NCBI GenBank assembly: GCA_026119935.1
Contig: JALRMH010000009.1
Span: 744,001-808,000, forward strand
DNA from: Endothia cerciana
Taxonomy: Eukaryota > Ascomycota > Sordariomycetes > Diaporthales > Cryphonectriaceae
Direction: 5' to 3'
DNA: 64,000 nt
The notes under the pieces were generated by a model. It did not search any database. It saw nothing but the letters and a program-made list of their open reading frames with translations, and was not told the DNA's origin. Of the stretch, positions 33,881-44,931 are shown piece by piece (the stretch's first letter is position 1; every line of letters begins with the position of its first letter). A program made the translations under genes and the position numbers.

Positions 33881-33960
33881 ATATGTCGGTGGGGTGTGTG
33901 AGGATGAAATGTCAGTGGGATGGGTAGAAAATGTCGGTGGGATGGGCATAAAATGTCGGA
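33881..33960. repeat. Short tandem repeats in a divergent promoter
   Basis: About four head-to-tail copies of a 22-25 bp unit with core ATGTCGGTGGGATGGG, lying between two divergent genes. Copies differ by a few bases. They could be repeated protein-binding sites or a minisatellite. Confidence 0.75.
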
Positions 33961-34090
33961 GACGTTTTCCACACGTGCCAGGCCAACTAGCACGCCTACC
34001 TACTCCTCACGGCGGCTAAATCCTTGCCCACAGCCTTATGTCGATGGAAACCCTCCCCTCCCAACCTTCATCGTCTCTTTCGTGGACACA

Positions 34091-35463
34091 ATGATTCGAG
34101 ATATAAAAATAAGAAGTTCTCTTGCTGAGATGAGTGGTGACCTCAGCCGTATGCACGGCCCATGTGTGTTGCACAAGGCTATGGAGGCAACACAGTCTCA
34201 GTCTCCCCCGAACGGCTATCCAGCCTCACCACTACTCGGCCCCGGCCTGAATGAAGAGATTACCTCGCCAGATCTTGACGATGAGGAAACTCACTTTACT
34301 GACTTGAGCGATGCGGACTCTGTCAGTAGTAGGGACGATGGGGATCAGGATCTATCTTTTTTGAATGGCAGGCCGTTTTCTTGGAATCGTGATCCATGGT
34401 AAGTGCAACCTATGCAAACACTTGGACTGTACCTAGGTACTCACTCACTATTTCCAAGGCACCCTTTGGATGTAGCATATTTCGTGTCGATGCAAGAGCA
34501 GTAAGTCGTCTCTTCTACTTGAATACCTAGTACGCAACTCTGCTCACTCGTAAAGATGGGACCAGTACTTTCAGTTGCATAGAGGTGTGTTGTATAAATC
34601 GCCTCTGGTGCATACCGCAGACGAGAGGGTCCTCGAGGTTGGCTGTGGCTTAGGTCTATGGAGCATGTAAGCCACACCCTCTTACAACGTAACTGTTGAA
34701 TACGGATATGCATTTGAAACTAATATAATGCTATACAGACATTTCGCTATCAGACATCCGGAAGCACGTGTTCTTGGAGTCGACTCGGCACCTATTGTCC
34801 GCACTCCAGCATTTGCCTATGGTCAACACATTCCGAATTGCTTGCTATTAAGGCAAGACTTTGCCAACCAGCCCTGGCAGTTTCCTTCGCAAGGTTTCGA
34901 CTTTGTACGAGTCTCTAACATGAACGGCCGTGTAAGATCATGGGGAAACTTGTCGAAGCACGCCTGGCGGGCGTTGAAGCCGGGTGGCTTCCTAGAGATC
35001 TGCGGCATTTCACGGTCTCATACGTCAAACCAAGGAAGACATCCGTGGAACTCGGTCCTGTCTCTTTTCGAGACTGCCGGTGCCTTGCTCGATAGGCCCT
35101 GGGTGGACAGCACACAACTTACGGACTCATTGGGAACTTGCTGGATTCGTCAATGTGACGGAGGAGAGAAAGCGCATTTCTATCTACCCCGACACTTCTC
35201 TGGGGCGAAATATTGTTGAAACTCTCGTGCGGGATGTGGAAGGGATCTATCATCATATTGCCCGACCAGATGAAGAACCGCATGTGCAACGGTATCTCAG
35301 CGAGCTCCGAAGCAACACTACCTCCCTGGGCTTGGAATAGTAAGTCATTGATCCTATTGTACTGCTGGACAGAATTAGACTAAAGATACCAAGCATTACT
35401 GTCTGGGCTCAAGTGCCTTGGTCAACACGGGCAGAAACTTTTGATAGACAACCCTACTATTGA
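34091..35463 (+). CDS. LaeA-like SAM-dependent methyltransferase, five exons, one frameshift
   Basis: Exons 34091-34398, 34459-34500, 34556-34666, 34739-35339 and probably 35394-35463 join in phase. After an acidic Ser-rich N-terminus come FQLHRGVLYKSPLV, SAM motif I (RVLEVGCGLGLWS across intron 3), HFAIRHPEARVLGVDSAPI (motif II acidic residue), FDFVRVSNMNGRV and LKPGGFLEICGIS. This is the class I methyltransferase layout of LaeA-like fungal proteins. Near 35115-35135 the frame must shift by one from STQLTD into THWELAGFVNVTEERKR, which continues the expected family sequence; this is a frameshift or base error, not a homopolymer. The acceptor target is unknown; LaeA relatives affect secondary metabolism, but many paralogues are uncharacterised. 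Several in-frame ATGs exist; the first after the repeats was used. Confidence 0.68.
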
Positions 35464-36040
35464 CAGTGCAACTAAAATGACATTCTCTTCTTGCTGTGTA
35501 CTCCGTACTGCAATAGTATCTTCAACACTTTTACAATTGCTGGTATTGCCTCTATGACGTTCAGCTGTCATGCAACTTGCATAGACTGCTTATTGCATAT
35601 TACTTGCAGCTAGTGTTAAGCGCGCTGAAACGCGGGGCCGCGTCCTAAGTACATTCCTAGGTAGCGTGCGGCGCGTCCACCAACGCCAAAGAGCACGGGT
35701 AACATTTGAACTCACACCCTCATGCATGCAACACAGGTAGCGTGCGGATACACCAGGTGAACTTGGCACATTGTCCAGTGCTTGAACAAACCTTCCCATG
35801 CTGCGCAAGATAAATGGACAAGGGCGAACGCGACAGCTGGAGGATCATTAAACTTTCGACAGGTGTGAATCTGACTGCGGACTCTAGAGTCTAGCCGCCG
35901 CTGTCACGCTGAAGCTTTGCGGCACAGTCAGCCGGAGCTTGCACCCCACAGATGTACATGCATAGGCGCCAAGCAGGCATGCCAATCGCATCAAATGATC
36001 ACACTGTATGGTAAGTCATTCGGGAGACTTTTCTCCAAGT
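35464..36040. other. Intergenic, nothing recognised
   Basis: No gene, RNA or transposon end supported. Confidence 0.45.
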
Positions 36041-36058
36041 GTACAAACACAAAGTAGT

Positions 36059-36330
36059 ACTAGAGTATGCATGCATACACACACCGAGGAGGCCGTGTCA
36101 TCTGCTCTTCAGATGCATGTGCAGTAAACCTCATAGGGTGGTTGCTGTAATGAACGCATACATGCATACACACCGAGTGGACCTGGCCATCTATCATGCC
36201 ATTGCATCTAGATCGGTCTGCCTCACTCGCTCTTCTGATATGGTAAGCGTAGGACTCATTCATGCCGGCACCTGCGCCCCCGTGCCCTCTGTGGCAAAGC
36301 ACATACATGCATGCATACACACCGAGTAGG
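36059..36330. repeat. Diverged direct repeats with CATGCATACACACCGAG core
   Basis: Three direct copies of a roughly 45-bp unit beginning ATGCATACACACCGAG and running into a GGCC...CATC stretch, at about 36066, 36160 and 36309, separated by dissimilar spacers. No coding potential. Origin unknown. Confidence 0.7.
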
Positions 36331-36550
36331 CCTGTTCATCCATCATTGCATTGATTGTCTGTGCAGATATGTCTCCAATCCATTGCATTGCTGTCTTATG
36401 GCGCTTGGTACGCCCCCAGCCACTTGTGCGTCATGACATCAACCTCGGAAGCAGCCCCTGCCCAAGTCTTGTCGCATGCACGGGGGCATAGAATAGAATG
36501 GCACCAAGCAGTGAGATCATAGGCATCGGGTGGATGCACCTCCTCCGCAC

Positions 36551-36890
36551 GTTACCAGCTAGAGTTCTCGTTAGGTCCCACCGGGACAAGTGTCTAGCTG
36601 GTAACAGTCTATGAGACACGGTCAGCCTGTTGGAGTTGACAGCAATCCATGCGGCGAGGGTCGTCAGAGTTGACAGCAATCTACTGATTGAATGTGACAG
36701 CAGTCCACAGTTTAGCTGTTACCAGCCAGACACTTGTCCCAAAAGGTAGAATGACTAGCAACTCCAACATTGAACAGTGTCTTGTAGGCTGTGACCAGCT
36801 AGACCACCTCGTCTCAAGGTAGATGGCCAGGTAATTGCAACGTATCGTATAGACTGTTACCAGCCAGACACAAGTGTCTTGTGGACATTA
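36551..36890. repeat. Inverted and direct copies of a GTTACCAGCYAGA element
   Basis: A perfect 13-bp inverted repeat (36551-36563 and 36593-36605) encloses a smaller 5-bp stem (GTCCC/GGGAC at 36575-36587). Further copies of the same 20-odd bp element (TTACCAGCCAGACACTTGTCCC type) stand at about 36718-36740, 36789-36801 and 36855-36880, in both orientations. Interspersed are copies of GAGTTGACAGCAATC at about 36632 and 36667. The layout suggests nested insertions of a small non-autonomous element or a satellite relic. Confidence 0.7.
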
Positions 36891-37270
36891 CCAGGGCGGC
36901 TCGCGAGCACCTGGACAGTAACACACTTGCTTCTAGACAGCAAACAAGTGTTCTGCTCGTATGGACCAGCCATCCTTCCTAGCTGGTCAGCCTGTTCTAA
37001 GGGATGACTTCAAGAGTGTCTGACTAGTAATGGATCACAGAGACATCCTTGTGTCTGGCAAAGTCAGAGGTCCAAAATAACATGCTGAAAATAACACGAG
37101 CACAACAATCTGTTATGGTGTGGGTGTGGTACGGTCCAAATGATGACGGTGGACAAACGGCCACGGCCGTCACACGCCGGGGCGCCAGCATTTGTGTGCC
37201 TCAACACCACAACTCGAGCCTTCGCCATCGTCAGATTTTGGCAGCCAAATTAGCTAGGGCCAGATGTTTA

Positions 37271-37330
37271 AGGGCCGGATTAGTAGTCAGGTGGGTGACC
37301 ATTGGCGAATACCCGGTGTTGCATGTTTTA
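37271..37330 (+). pseudogene. 5S rRNA gene fragment (3' half)
   Basis: About 60 bp from AGGGCCGGATTAGTAG through GGTGGGTGACC to GGTGTTGCATGTTTT match the 3' half of fungal 5S rRNA, including the internal control box C region, and are followed by a T-rich stretch like a Pol III stop. The 5' half does not match, so box A is missing and this should not be transcribed. Dispersed 5S copies and fragments are usual in filamentous ascomycetes. Confidence 0.72.
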
Positions 37331-38431
37331 TATTATTCTTTTCTTTTTTTGGGTTGGTGTCGTGGGGTCCATAGGGCTGACGAAGCGTTGTGCGGGTCCA
37401 ACGAGTCGGGCTTCGAGGCACCGATCGAGAGATGAATCCGAGCAGAAACCCCGTTTTTGGCCCCCTTGTCGTGGCACTGTGTCCGAATGGACCCCGTCGA
37501 TTTTGCTACTGTGAATACATAGATGCTGTGATCAGCAAGCAGCCTGGCCAAATGGGTGGAGACGACTGACTTCTAGAACCGAAGGATTATATCATATCGA
37601 TGGAGCTTTTGGGGATGCGCGTCGGCCGAGGATGCATATGACCCCGTAGAACTCCATACCATATAGTTTCACCAAGACTCAAAGTGAGGGACGTCTGAGC
37701 AGAGGTATTCTTTGGAGGTCTGTCTCGTTCCGCGGGAGCATTGGAGGTCATCGAACATGCGATGTAATGACGTGAGACGGAGAGCCCGGAGGGTTGGGGC
37801 GATGGCTGCAGGGGTTTTGGGTCGACTGGGTGTCCTCGATGCTGATGATGCATCTGATATGCAATGAAACGATAGCCTGACAAAGTGGTCTCAATGCTGA
37901 TCTGCATGGAATTGATAAAAGTACACGAGACTTGAAGGTGCGATCAATATGGAAACGTGGTTGGAAGCCAGCCAGGCATTTGCAGTTGGACAGCCAGTAG
38001 ATGTTGTCCTAATAAACGGCGGACAGTTTTCCTCAAAAGTGAAACTAAGGTAGAAGGTGTTTGTCGGGGGCCATGACCCAAGTAGACAGTCGGATGCCAC
38101 AGCAGCATTTCAATTTGCGGATTGGCTCGGCATCAAGCCCTATGTACGAACATTTCATACCAGAGGGGCGTTGGTGGTAGCTAAAAGTGTTGACCTCGCC
38201 CTGGGGATCGAGCAATCAACAGTGCCGCATTTTGAATCTGCTCGAGCATGACTACGAAACAAGATTTTACGGACGGCGTCACATTCCCATGTGGAAGTGG
38301 TAGAAACTTATTATGTATTCCTACAATCGGGGAAACCACGTGCACATCGAATGCAGGAACCGGCCAGTGATCAAGCTTCTTGTGGCAGTGCGCTCGTGTG
38401 ACCGCTTGGGTTTGGGTATCATGTAACCTCG
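37331..38431. other. Intergenic, nothing recognised
   Basis: Short open frames on both strands without motifs. Lies between the 5S fragment and the 3' end of the TRM10 gene. Confidence 0.45.
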
Positions 38432-39820
38432 CTAGGTCTCGGCATCGGTTGTGCCCTTTGCCTGCTTCTCGCCATCGTGTTCAGCATCGGCTGCTTCATC
38501 CTCGCCCTGGCCCTCAACTTGGTTAGTGCCCTCGTCGTCCCCCTCTGCACTCTTGAGCTGGCCGCCTTTCCGTTTGGGGATGACTTCCACAAAAGCCTTG
38601 CCCCAGTCTCCTGTCTCAAGCCACTTTGACATGATCTCGACCACATGATTCGTGGCAAGCACCCGCCGACTTGCCATCTGCATGTACTCGCCGATAGGCA
38701 ACTTCGCCGTGCGGATACCCTTCTCCTCCGCGCGTCTCTGACAGAGATTCTTCTCTCTGTTTCGGTCAACCAGACCACCGATCACATAGCTGGTGTTCGG
38801 CTCAAGTTTATCGAGGGTATGCGGTGAGTCGGCAGAGAGGTAGACGACGGAGTGGGTTGAGAACTCCGCTGCTGCCGACGTATCACCCAAGGTTGTTTCC
38901 TTGTCGGCATCCTGTGGTGCCGCTGGTCTGACATCTGAGATCGCCTGCTTGCCAGCATCCTGTGCTTCTGTGAGCGTTTGGACGTCGATCCCGCCCGCGG
39001 GCTTCTCCCCAGTCTCCTCGATGCTTGTCGTCTCTTCTCCGCCCAGAGCTGGACATAACTTCCCGGCCCCGGGCCCATTCATGATATCCCACGCAACCTT
39101 GCCAGCCTCAACAAAGTCGCCCTCCACGAAGCTCACACCCTTCCAGTTGAGGTGCGTACTCCTCATCACTGTGTTGAACCGCTCACTTAATTTCCCGCCC
39201 CACGAGCTCACCAGCAAATGCCCCTGGTACAAGCCGGTCCTGTTCATCGAGTAGCTCCTCGTGATCTGGCTGGCCAGGGACACCAGCTCGTTCTCGTGCA
39301 TGTACTTCTCGAAATCGCAATCTACGATGAAGGCCACTGGCACCGGCCTGCTCCGCGGCGCGTTTTTCTTCTTGGATTGCTCCTCTGCCAGTATCCGCTT
39401 CAGGGCCTCCGCCTTGTCAATTCCCTCAGTTTGTGCGAGCTCCTCGGCCTTCTCTTCGCGCTCATTTCGCCATCGCGCAGTCTTCTCGTGGCGCTTCTCT
39501 TTCCGGAGTTGCTTGCGTTCTCCTTTGCGCTCCTCGCGGAGCCTCTGACGCTTTTGTTTGCGGAGCTGGTTCTTGGAGAGCTTGGGCTGGTCGGGTTCCG
39601 CACTGTCTGCCGGTGCGCCGGACGAGCATGTAGAGATCCCTCCCCTGTCGTCGCCATCATCTAGGTCGTCGTCCTCCTGCTCCTCTTCGTCGCGCGGTCG
39701 CTTTTTCGGGCTGACATCGTCGGTCTGTGCCGGGGCTTCCTGTCCAAGGGCATCTGTGGCCGCCACAGCCTCTGCAGCTGTTGGGTCCCCTGTTCTCAGC
39801 GCAGTCTGATCGACCTCCAT
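38432..39820 (-). CDS. TRM10: tRNA (guanine-N1-)-methyltransferase Trm10
   Basis: Trm10 methylates N1 of purine 9 in tRNAs with SAM, in nucleus and cytoplasm. The 462-residue frame from the ATG at 39820 has a long acidic N-terminus, a highly basic segment (SKNQLRKQKRQRLREERK), then the SPOUT domain: VPVAFIVDCDFEKYMHEN, LVSLASQITRSYSMNRT, VVYLSADSPHTLDKLEP, then YVIGGLVDRNREKNLC, whose Asp corresponds to the catalytic Asp of the family, and KLPIGEYMQMASRRVLATN. An insertion of about 80 residues rich in Glu/Thr sits inside the domain, as in other filamentous fungi. The C-terminal tail is acidic. No intron. It shares a 384-bp divergent promoter with MSH2. Confidence 0.96.
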   Translation of the reverse strand: MEVDQTALRTGDPTAAEAVAATDALGQEAPAQTDDVSPKKRPRDEEEQEDDDLDDGDDRGGISTCSSGAPADSAEPDQPKLSKNQLRKQKRQRLREERKGERKQLRKEKRHEKTARWRNEREEKAEELAQTEGIDKAEALKRILAEEQSKKKNAPRSRPVPVAFIVDCDFEKYMHENELVSLASQITRSYSMNRTGLYQGHLLVSSWGGKLSERFNTVMRSTHLNWKGVSFVEGDFVEAGKVAWDIMNGPGAGKLCPALGGEETTSIEETGEKPAGGIDVQTLTEAQDAGKQAISDVRPAAPQDADKETTLGDTSAAAEFSTHSVVYLSADSPHTLDKLEPNTSYVIGGLVDRNREKNLCQRRAEEKGIRTAKLPIGEYMQMASRRVLATNHVVEIMSKWLETGDWGKAFVEVIPKRKGGQLKSAEGDDEGTNQVEGQGEDEAADAEHDGEKQAKGTTDAET

Positions 39821-40204
39821 ACCGCCATCAGATTGAAGACGTTGTAGGCCAAAAGAGGAGCAGGAAGGGGATCGACTTGGGGGTGACTTTGGCGGGTAGA
39901 ACTGAAATCGTAACAAAACGGCAGGGGTCTCAATTGGAACTTTTTCAGAAGCTTGGGGCGCGGGCCGCTCTCGGCCCCAGCGCGTCGACCGCGTCCTTAC
40001 TCCACGTTCCCTGGACGAGAGGCTGCTGGGGACCCCCTGGTCAGGTCGCGTCCCCCGCTAAATTGATTCCGCTTGACGCGTTTCCTCCTCGACCTCGACG
40101 CTTTTTCAACAATCAACCTTGACGAAGCCTTATTTCTGTCTGAGACGGCAGTTGGGGCTGACACAATCTATTGATCCCGTTTCTGCCGTCACTTCTCGCC
40201 CATC
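39821..40204. promoter_or_regulatory. Divergent TRM10/MSH2 promoter
   Basis: 384 bp between the two ATGs. GC-rich with CG-containing words such as CGCGTCGACCGCGTC near 39981; no specific factor site is assigned. Confidence 0.5.
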
Positions 40205-43044
40205 ATGTCTTCTCGACCAGAATTGAAGGTTCGCACGTCTCCTGCTGGCTCACGAAAGGGTTCGTTCTAACCATGACCTACCTTCATCAGGTCGACGATG
40301 AACACGGCTTCATCCGCTACTTCAAGGGTCTGCCGACACGCGACGGTGAGACTGTCCGTATATTCGACAGAGGAGACTGGTACACTGCTCATGGCGAGGA
40401 TGCCAACTTCATTGCCCGGACTGTGTACAAGACGACCTCCGTGGTCCGCCACCTGGGCAAGAATGACCACACTGGCCTACCCTCCGTGACCATGACCATC
40501 ACTGTCTTCCGTCAGTTCCTCCGAGAGGCCTTGTTCAAGCTGGGCAAGCGCGTCGAGATATACGCCTCCGCTGGAGGCCGTATGAACTGGAAGGTGGTCA
40601 AGCAGGCCTCGCCAGGCAACCTACAAGATGTGGAAGAGGAGCTGGGCGGGCAGCTCGATGGCGCGCCAATGATCATGGCCGTCAAGTTCTCTGCGAAGGC
40701 TTCTGAAGCACGGAGTGTCGGCGTCTGTTTCGCCGACGCCAGTGTGCGGGAGCTTGGTGTCAGCGAGTTCCTAGACAACGATCTATACTCCAACTTCGAG
40801 GCTCTTCTCATTCAGCTCGGTGTCAAGGAGTGTCTGATACAACTTGACAAGGCAGAGAAGGATAAGGACCCCGAATTGGCCAAGCTGAAACAGATCATCA
40901 ACAACTGTGGCGTTGCCATGTCAGAACGGCCGATGGCAGACTTCGGCACCAAGGATATCGAACAAGATCTGGCGAGGCTCTTGAAGGACGAGCGTTCTGC
41001 TTCCATGCTGCCACAGACCGACTTGAAACTGGCAATGGGCTCCGCAGCAGCGCTGATCAAGTACCTCAGTGTCCTTCAGGACCCCTCCAACTTTGGTCAG
41101 TATCAGCTGTACCAGCACGATCTAACGCAGTTCATGAAGCTGGATGCTGCTGCCCTGAAAGCCTTGAACCTCATGCCTGGCGCTCGGGACGGTGCCAAGA
41201 CCATGAGCTTGTACGGCCTGTTGAATCACTGCAAGACACCCGTGGGCAGCCGTCTTCTGTCCCAGTGGTTGAAGCAGCCTCTCATGGACAAGGGCGAGAT
41301 TGAGAAACGCCAACAGCTGGTTGAAGCTTTCGTCAACGACACCGAGCTTCGACAGACTATGCAAGAAGAACACCTGAAATCCATACCCGACCTCTACAGA
41401 TTGGCCAAGAAGTTTCAACGAAACAAGGCCAATCTGGAAGATGTCGTCCGAGCGTATCAGGCCATCATCCGGCTCCCAGGGTTCATCGGCACATTTGAGG
41501 CGGTCATGGACGAGGTTTACCGCGATCCTCTTGACGCTGCTTATACCGCCAAACTCCGCGAGCTTTCCGATAGCCTGGTCAAGCTTCAGGACATGGTGGA
41601 GACCACAGTGGACCTGGAAGCCATGGACAGCCACGAATTTGTGATCAAGCCCGAGTTCGATGACAGCCTGCGGATCATAAGGAAGAAGCTCGACCGTCTT
41701 CGGGTGGACATGGACAGGGAGTATGCTAATGCGGCCAGCGATCTCGGTCAGGAGAGGGAGAAGAAGATCTTCCTCGAAAATCACAAAGTGCACGGCTGGT
41801 GCATGCGCCTGACACGGGCAGAGGCAGGATGCATCCGCAACAGAAAAGAGTACAAAGAGTGCTCAACCCAGAAGAACGGTGTCTACTTCACCACCAACAA
41901 ACTCCTCGATTATCGGCGCGAGTTTGATCAGCTCAACTCTAACTATACCCGCACCCAGACCGGGCTGGTCAACGAAGTGGTCAGTGTCGCAGCATCCTAC
42001 TGCCCTGTGCTTGAGAAGCTGGCTGGTGTCCTCGCCCACCTAGACGTCATCGTCTCTTTTGCTCATTGCTCAGCCCACGCTCCCATATCCTACGTCCGCC
42101 CAACAATACACCCAAGAGGTCAGGGCCAGACCAATCTCAAAGAAGCTCGTCACCCCTGTATGGAGATGCAAGACGATGTGCAATTCATTACCAACGATGT
42201 CGAGCTCACCCGCGACACATCCTCCTTCTTGATCATCACCGGTCCCAACATGGGCGGCAAGTCGACTTATATCCGGCAGATCGGCGTCATCGCCCTCATG
42301 GCACAGGTCGGCTGCTTCGTGCCATGCAGCGAGGCGGAGCTCACTATTTTCGATTCCATCCTCGCGCGTGTGGGCGCATCCGACTCTCAGCTCAAGGGTG
42401 TCTCCACCTTCATGGCTGAGATGCTCGAGACGGCCAACATTCTCAAGTCTGCGACTGCTGAGTCGCTAATCATCATCGACGAGCTCGGCCGCGGTACGTC
42501 GACGTACGACGGCTTCGGGCTGGCATGGGCCATCTCTGAGCACATCGTTAAGGAGATCGGTTGTTTTGCCATGTTCGCAACCCACTTTCACGAGTTGACC
42601 GCGCTAGCCGATACTTACCCGCAAGTGCGAAACCTTCATGTGGCGGCGCACATCGGTGGCACGGGCAATGACAAGGACAGCAAGAGGGAGGTGACGCTGC
42701 TGTACAAGGTGGAGCCGGGTATCTGCGACCAGAGCTTTGGCATCCATGTCGCGGAGCTGGTGAGGTTCCCGGACAAGGTGGTACGCATGGCCAAGAGGAA
42801 GGCGGACGAGCTCGAGGACTTCACGACGAAGCATGAAGAGGGGGCCGGGGTGGTGGGAAGTTACAGCAAGCAGGATGTAGAGGAGGGCAGTGCGCTGTTG
42901 AAGGATGTGCTGGTGAGATGGCGAGAGCAGGTCAAAGATGGAGCAATGTCAAAAGATGAGATGGTGGCGAGGTTGAGGGAGCTGGTCAAGGCGGATGCAC
43001 GATTGACGAGCAATCCGTTTTTTGAAAGCGTGAAGGCTCTGTGA
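40205..43044 (+). CDS. MSH2: DNA mismatch repair protein Msh2
   Basis: Msh2 pairs with Msh3 or Msh6 to recognise mismatches and loops in nuclear DNA. A tiny first exon (40205-40228, MSSRPELK) joins through a 62-nt intron to 40291-43044, starting VDDEHGFIRYF; without it the protein would lack its true start. Total 925 residues, the usual length. The mismatch-binding and connector domains are followed by lever and clamp regions, then the ATPase: Walker A GPNMGGKSTY at about 659-668, signature VGASDSQLKGVSTFMAEM, Walker B with LIIIDELGRGTSTYDG near 738, and FATHFHELTAL. A helix-turn-helix end for partner binding follows. Nothing is missing. Confidence 0.98.
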
Positions 43045-43312
43045 TTTATGAGACCTTGGGTCGGTGCTGTTCGATTTACGTAGCTGGTGGATCTCGGCGT
43101 TGGCTGTGGCGTTCTCGGAATAATTGGGATTCTAGTGTGCCGTACACAGGGAGATGTGAATATATTGTGTTTGGCATCGTCTGGGCCGGGCATCGTAGTG
43201 TATCCGGCCAATGAATTTGATTCTGAACACTTGGTCTATGCAACTTCGTGAGAAGACACCTCTACATCTATACCCACCATCCCTTCTCGTCACGTCCATT
43301 CCACCCTCGATT

Positions 43313-44931
43313 TCACTCGCCGTCGCTCCCAACCTCCTCCAGCGCCCTTACAAGGCCTACAACCGTTTCCCTCCTCGTCTGGATATTAACCACCACCCTG
43401 AAGAAACTTCCCTTCCACGTTCGCCCACCCTGGTCCCTAAAATTACTCGGGAAGCTCGCATAGTCCACCATGAACCCTCGGCCCCTCAACCTCTTCACCA
43501 TGTCCACCGTCCTCTTGGTGTTGTCGCCCCCCGCGTCCTGGTCGCTGTAGCGGTGGTAGAAGCACACCTGCAGGCACGGCGGCGGGTTCTCGCTCACGAG
43601 GGTGAACTCGGGCCTCCTCTCGACCTCCGCCGCGAGGAACGCAGCCGTCTCGAAGGCCCGGTCGATCTGCGCCCCGAAGCCCGACGGCCCGTGGTAGACC
43701 CACGCCAGCGCCAGCTTCAGCGCGTCCCCCCTCCTCCCGCACTGCAGCGTGAGGTCGGCCAGGTCCCAGACCTCGCCGTCGCCGCCGTCGCCGCCGCCGT
43801 CCCCGTGGAACAGGTACGGAGCGTCCGTCCGGTTAGCGGCGTGGAAGACGCGCATGTCCGGCCCGAGTAGGAACGAGCACATCACCGGCACGTTCATCAT
43901 CTTGTGCGGGTTCACCGTGACGCTGTCCGCCAGCCCCACGCCGTGCACCTTCCCCCTGTGCCTAGCGGAGAAGACGACGGGCCCGCCCCAGGACGCGTCG
44001 ACGTGCATCCACACGCGCTCCCTCTTGCACACCTCGCTGATCTCGGCGAAGGGGTCGTAGGACCCGAGCACGGTGGTCCCGGCGGTGGCGTTCACGTACA
44101 AGGGCGTGAAGCCGTCGTCCCGGGCTTTCCGGATGAGGGCGGCCAGGGCGGAGGGGTCCATGCGCCCGAGGGCATCGACGGGGACGAGCCGGACGTTGGT
44201 CTTGCCGATCCCGGCGACCGTGGCGGCTTTCTCGACGGAGTAGTGCCCGTGCTCGCTCGTGAAGAGGACGAACTTGCGATTTCCGTTTCCTTCCGTCTTG
44301 GTCTCCGGGTAGAGGTGGCTCCGTGCGATAATAAGTGACGTGAGGTTTGAGGCGCTACCGCCTGCCACCGTGACCCCGCCGGCGTGTGCGCCGTCGAAGC
44401 CGAACAGGCGCGCGAGGGACCTCGCGGTATGCTTCTCGATCACGGTGAGGGCGGGTGAGACCGAGTAGACGTGCACGTTGGTGTTGAGCGTCGCCAAGAG
44501 CATCTCGGCGACGAGCCCGACGGGGGACGGGGCAGAGTACAGCTTGTCGAGGAATCCCTGGTCCCAGGTGTTGACGCTGTTGTGGAGGATCTCAGAAATC
44601 GCCGTCAGGAGGCCCTCTCTCCCGGCGCCCCGGCCTGTTGGCAGGAGGGTGCAGAGATGGGCGTGGAGGGCGGCAGGCGGGAGGAGGTCGCCCTCTATGA
44701 GGGCATTGGACGAAATGCCCCCGGCGCCGCCGCAGGCGCGGACTTTGATGTTGTCATCGGCGCGCTGGATGAAGGGGATTATCAAGGCCTTGACGGCGTC
44801 GATGAGCTGGGGCGTGTTAGTTAGTCTTGACCTTCGCCTGGGTGAGAGAGAGACCGGAGACTTCTCACCTCAGAAACTTCACTGGCCCTGTTGAGAGGAG
44901 AGTCTGGGCTATTAGCTTTCGAGAGGTCCAT
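43313..44931 (-). CDS. Group II PLP-dependent amino-acid decarboxylase
   Basis: Exon 1 (44931-44869, 21 codons) and exon 2 (44806-43313) join in phase 0 to 518 residues. The protein shows the group II fold: HNSVNTWDQGFLDKLYSAP, GGVTVAGGSASNLTSL, YVNATAGTTVLGSYDP, then HVDASWGGPVVFS with the Asp that contacts the PLP ring nitrogen, and NPHKMMNVP with the PLP-binding Lys at about residue 323. NWDSP-like substrate-loop features resemble glutamate and cysteine-sulfinate decarboxylases more than aromatic ones, but substrate specificity cannot be settled. A Gly/Asp-rich loop (HGDGGGDGGDGEV) is an insertion. The product would be a beta- or gamma-amino acid or an amine, made in the cytosol. It is convergent with MSH2, 268 bp apart. 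Confidence 0.92.

Noticed and set aside
22121..36000. DUF3435 captain gene expected for a Starship
   Set aside because: All frames over this stretch were looked at for a tyrosine-recombinase layout; none was found, so a complete Starship is not claimed.
36059..36330. CRISPR-like spacing of short repeats
   Set aside because: Only three diverged copies with irregular spacing and a eukaryotic genome; no array.
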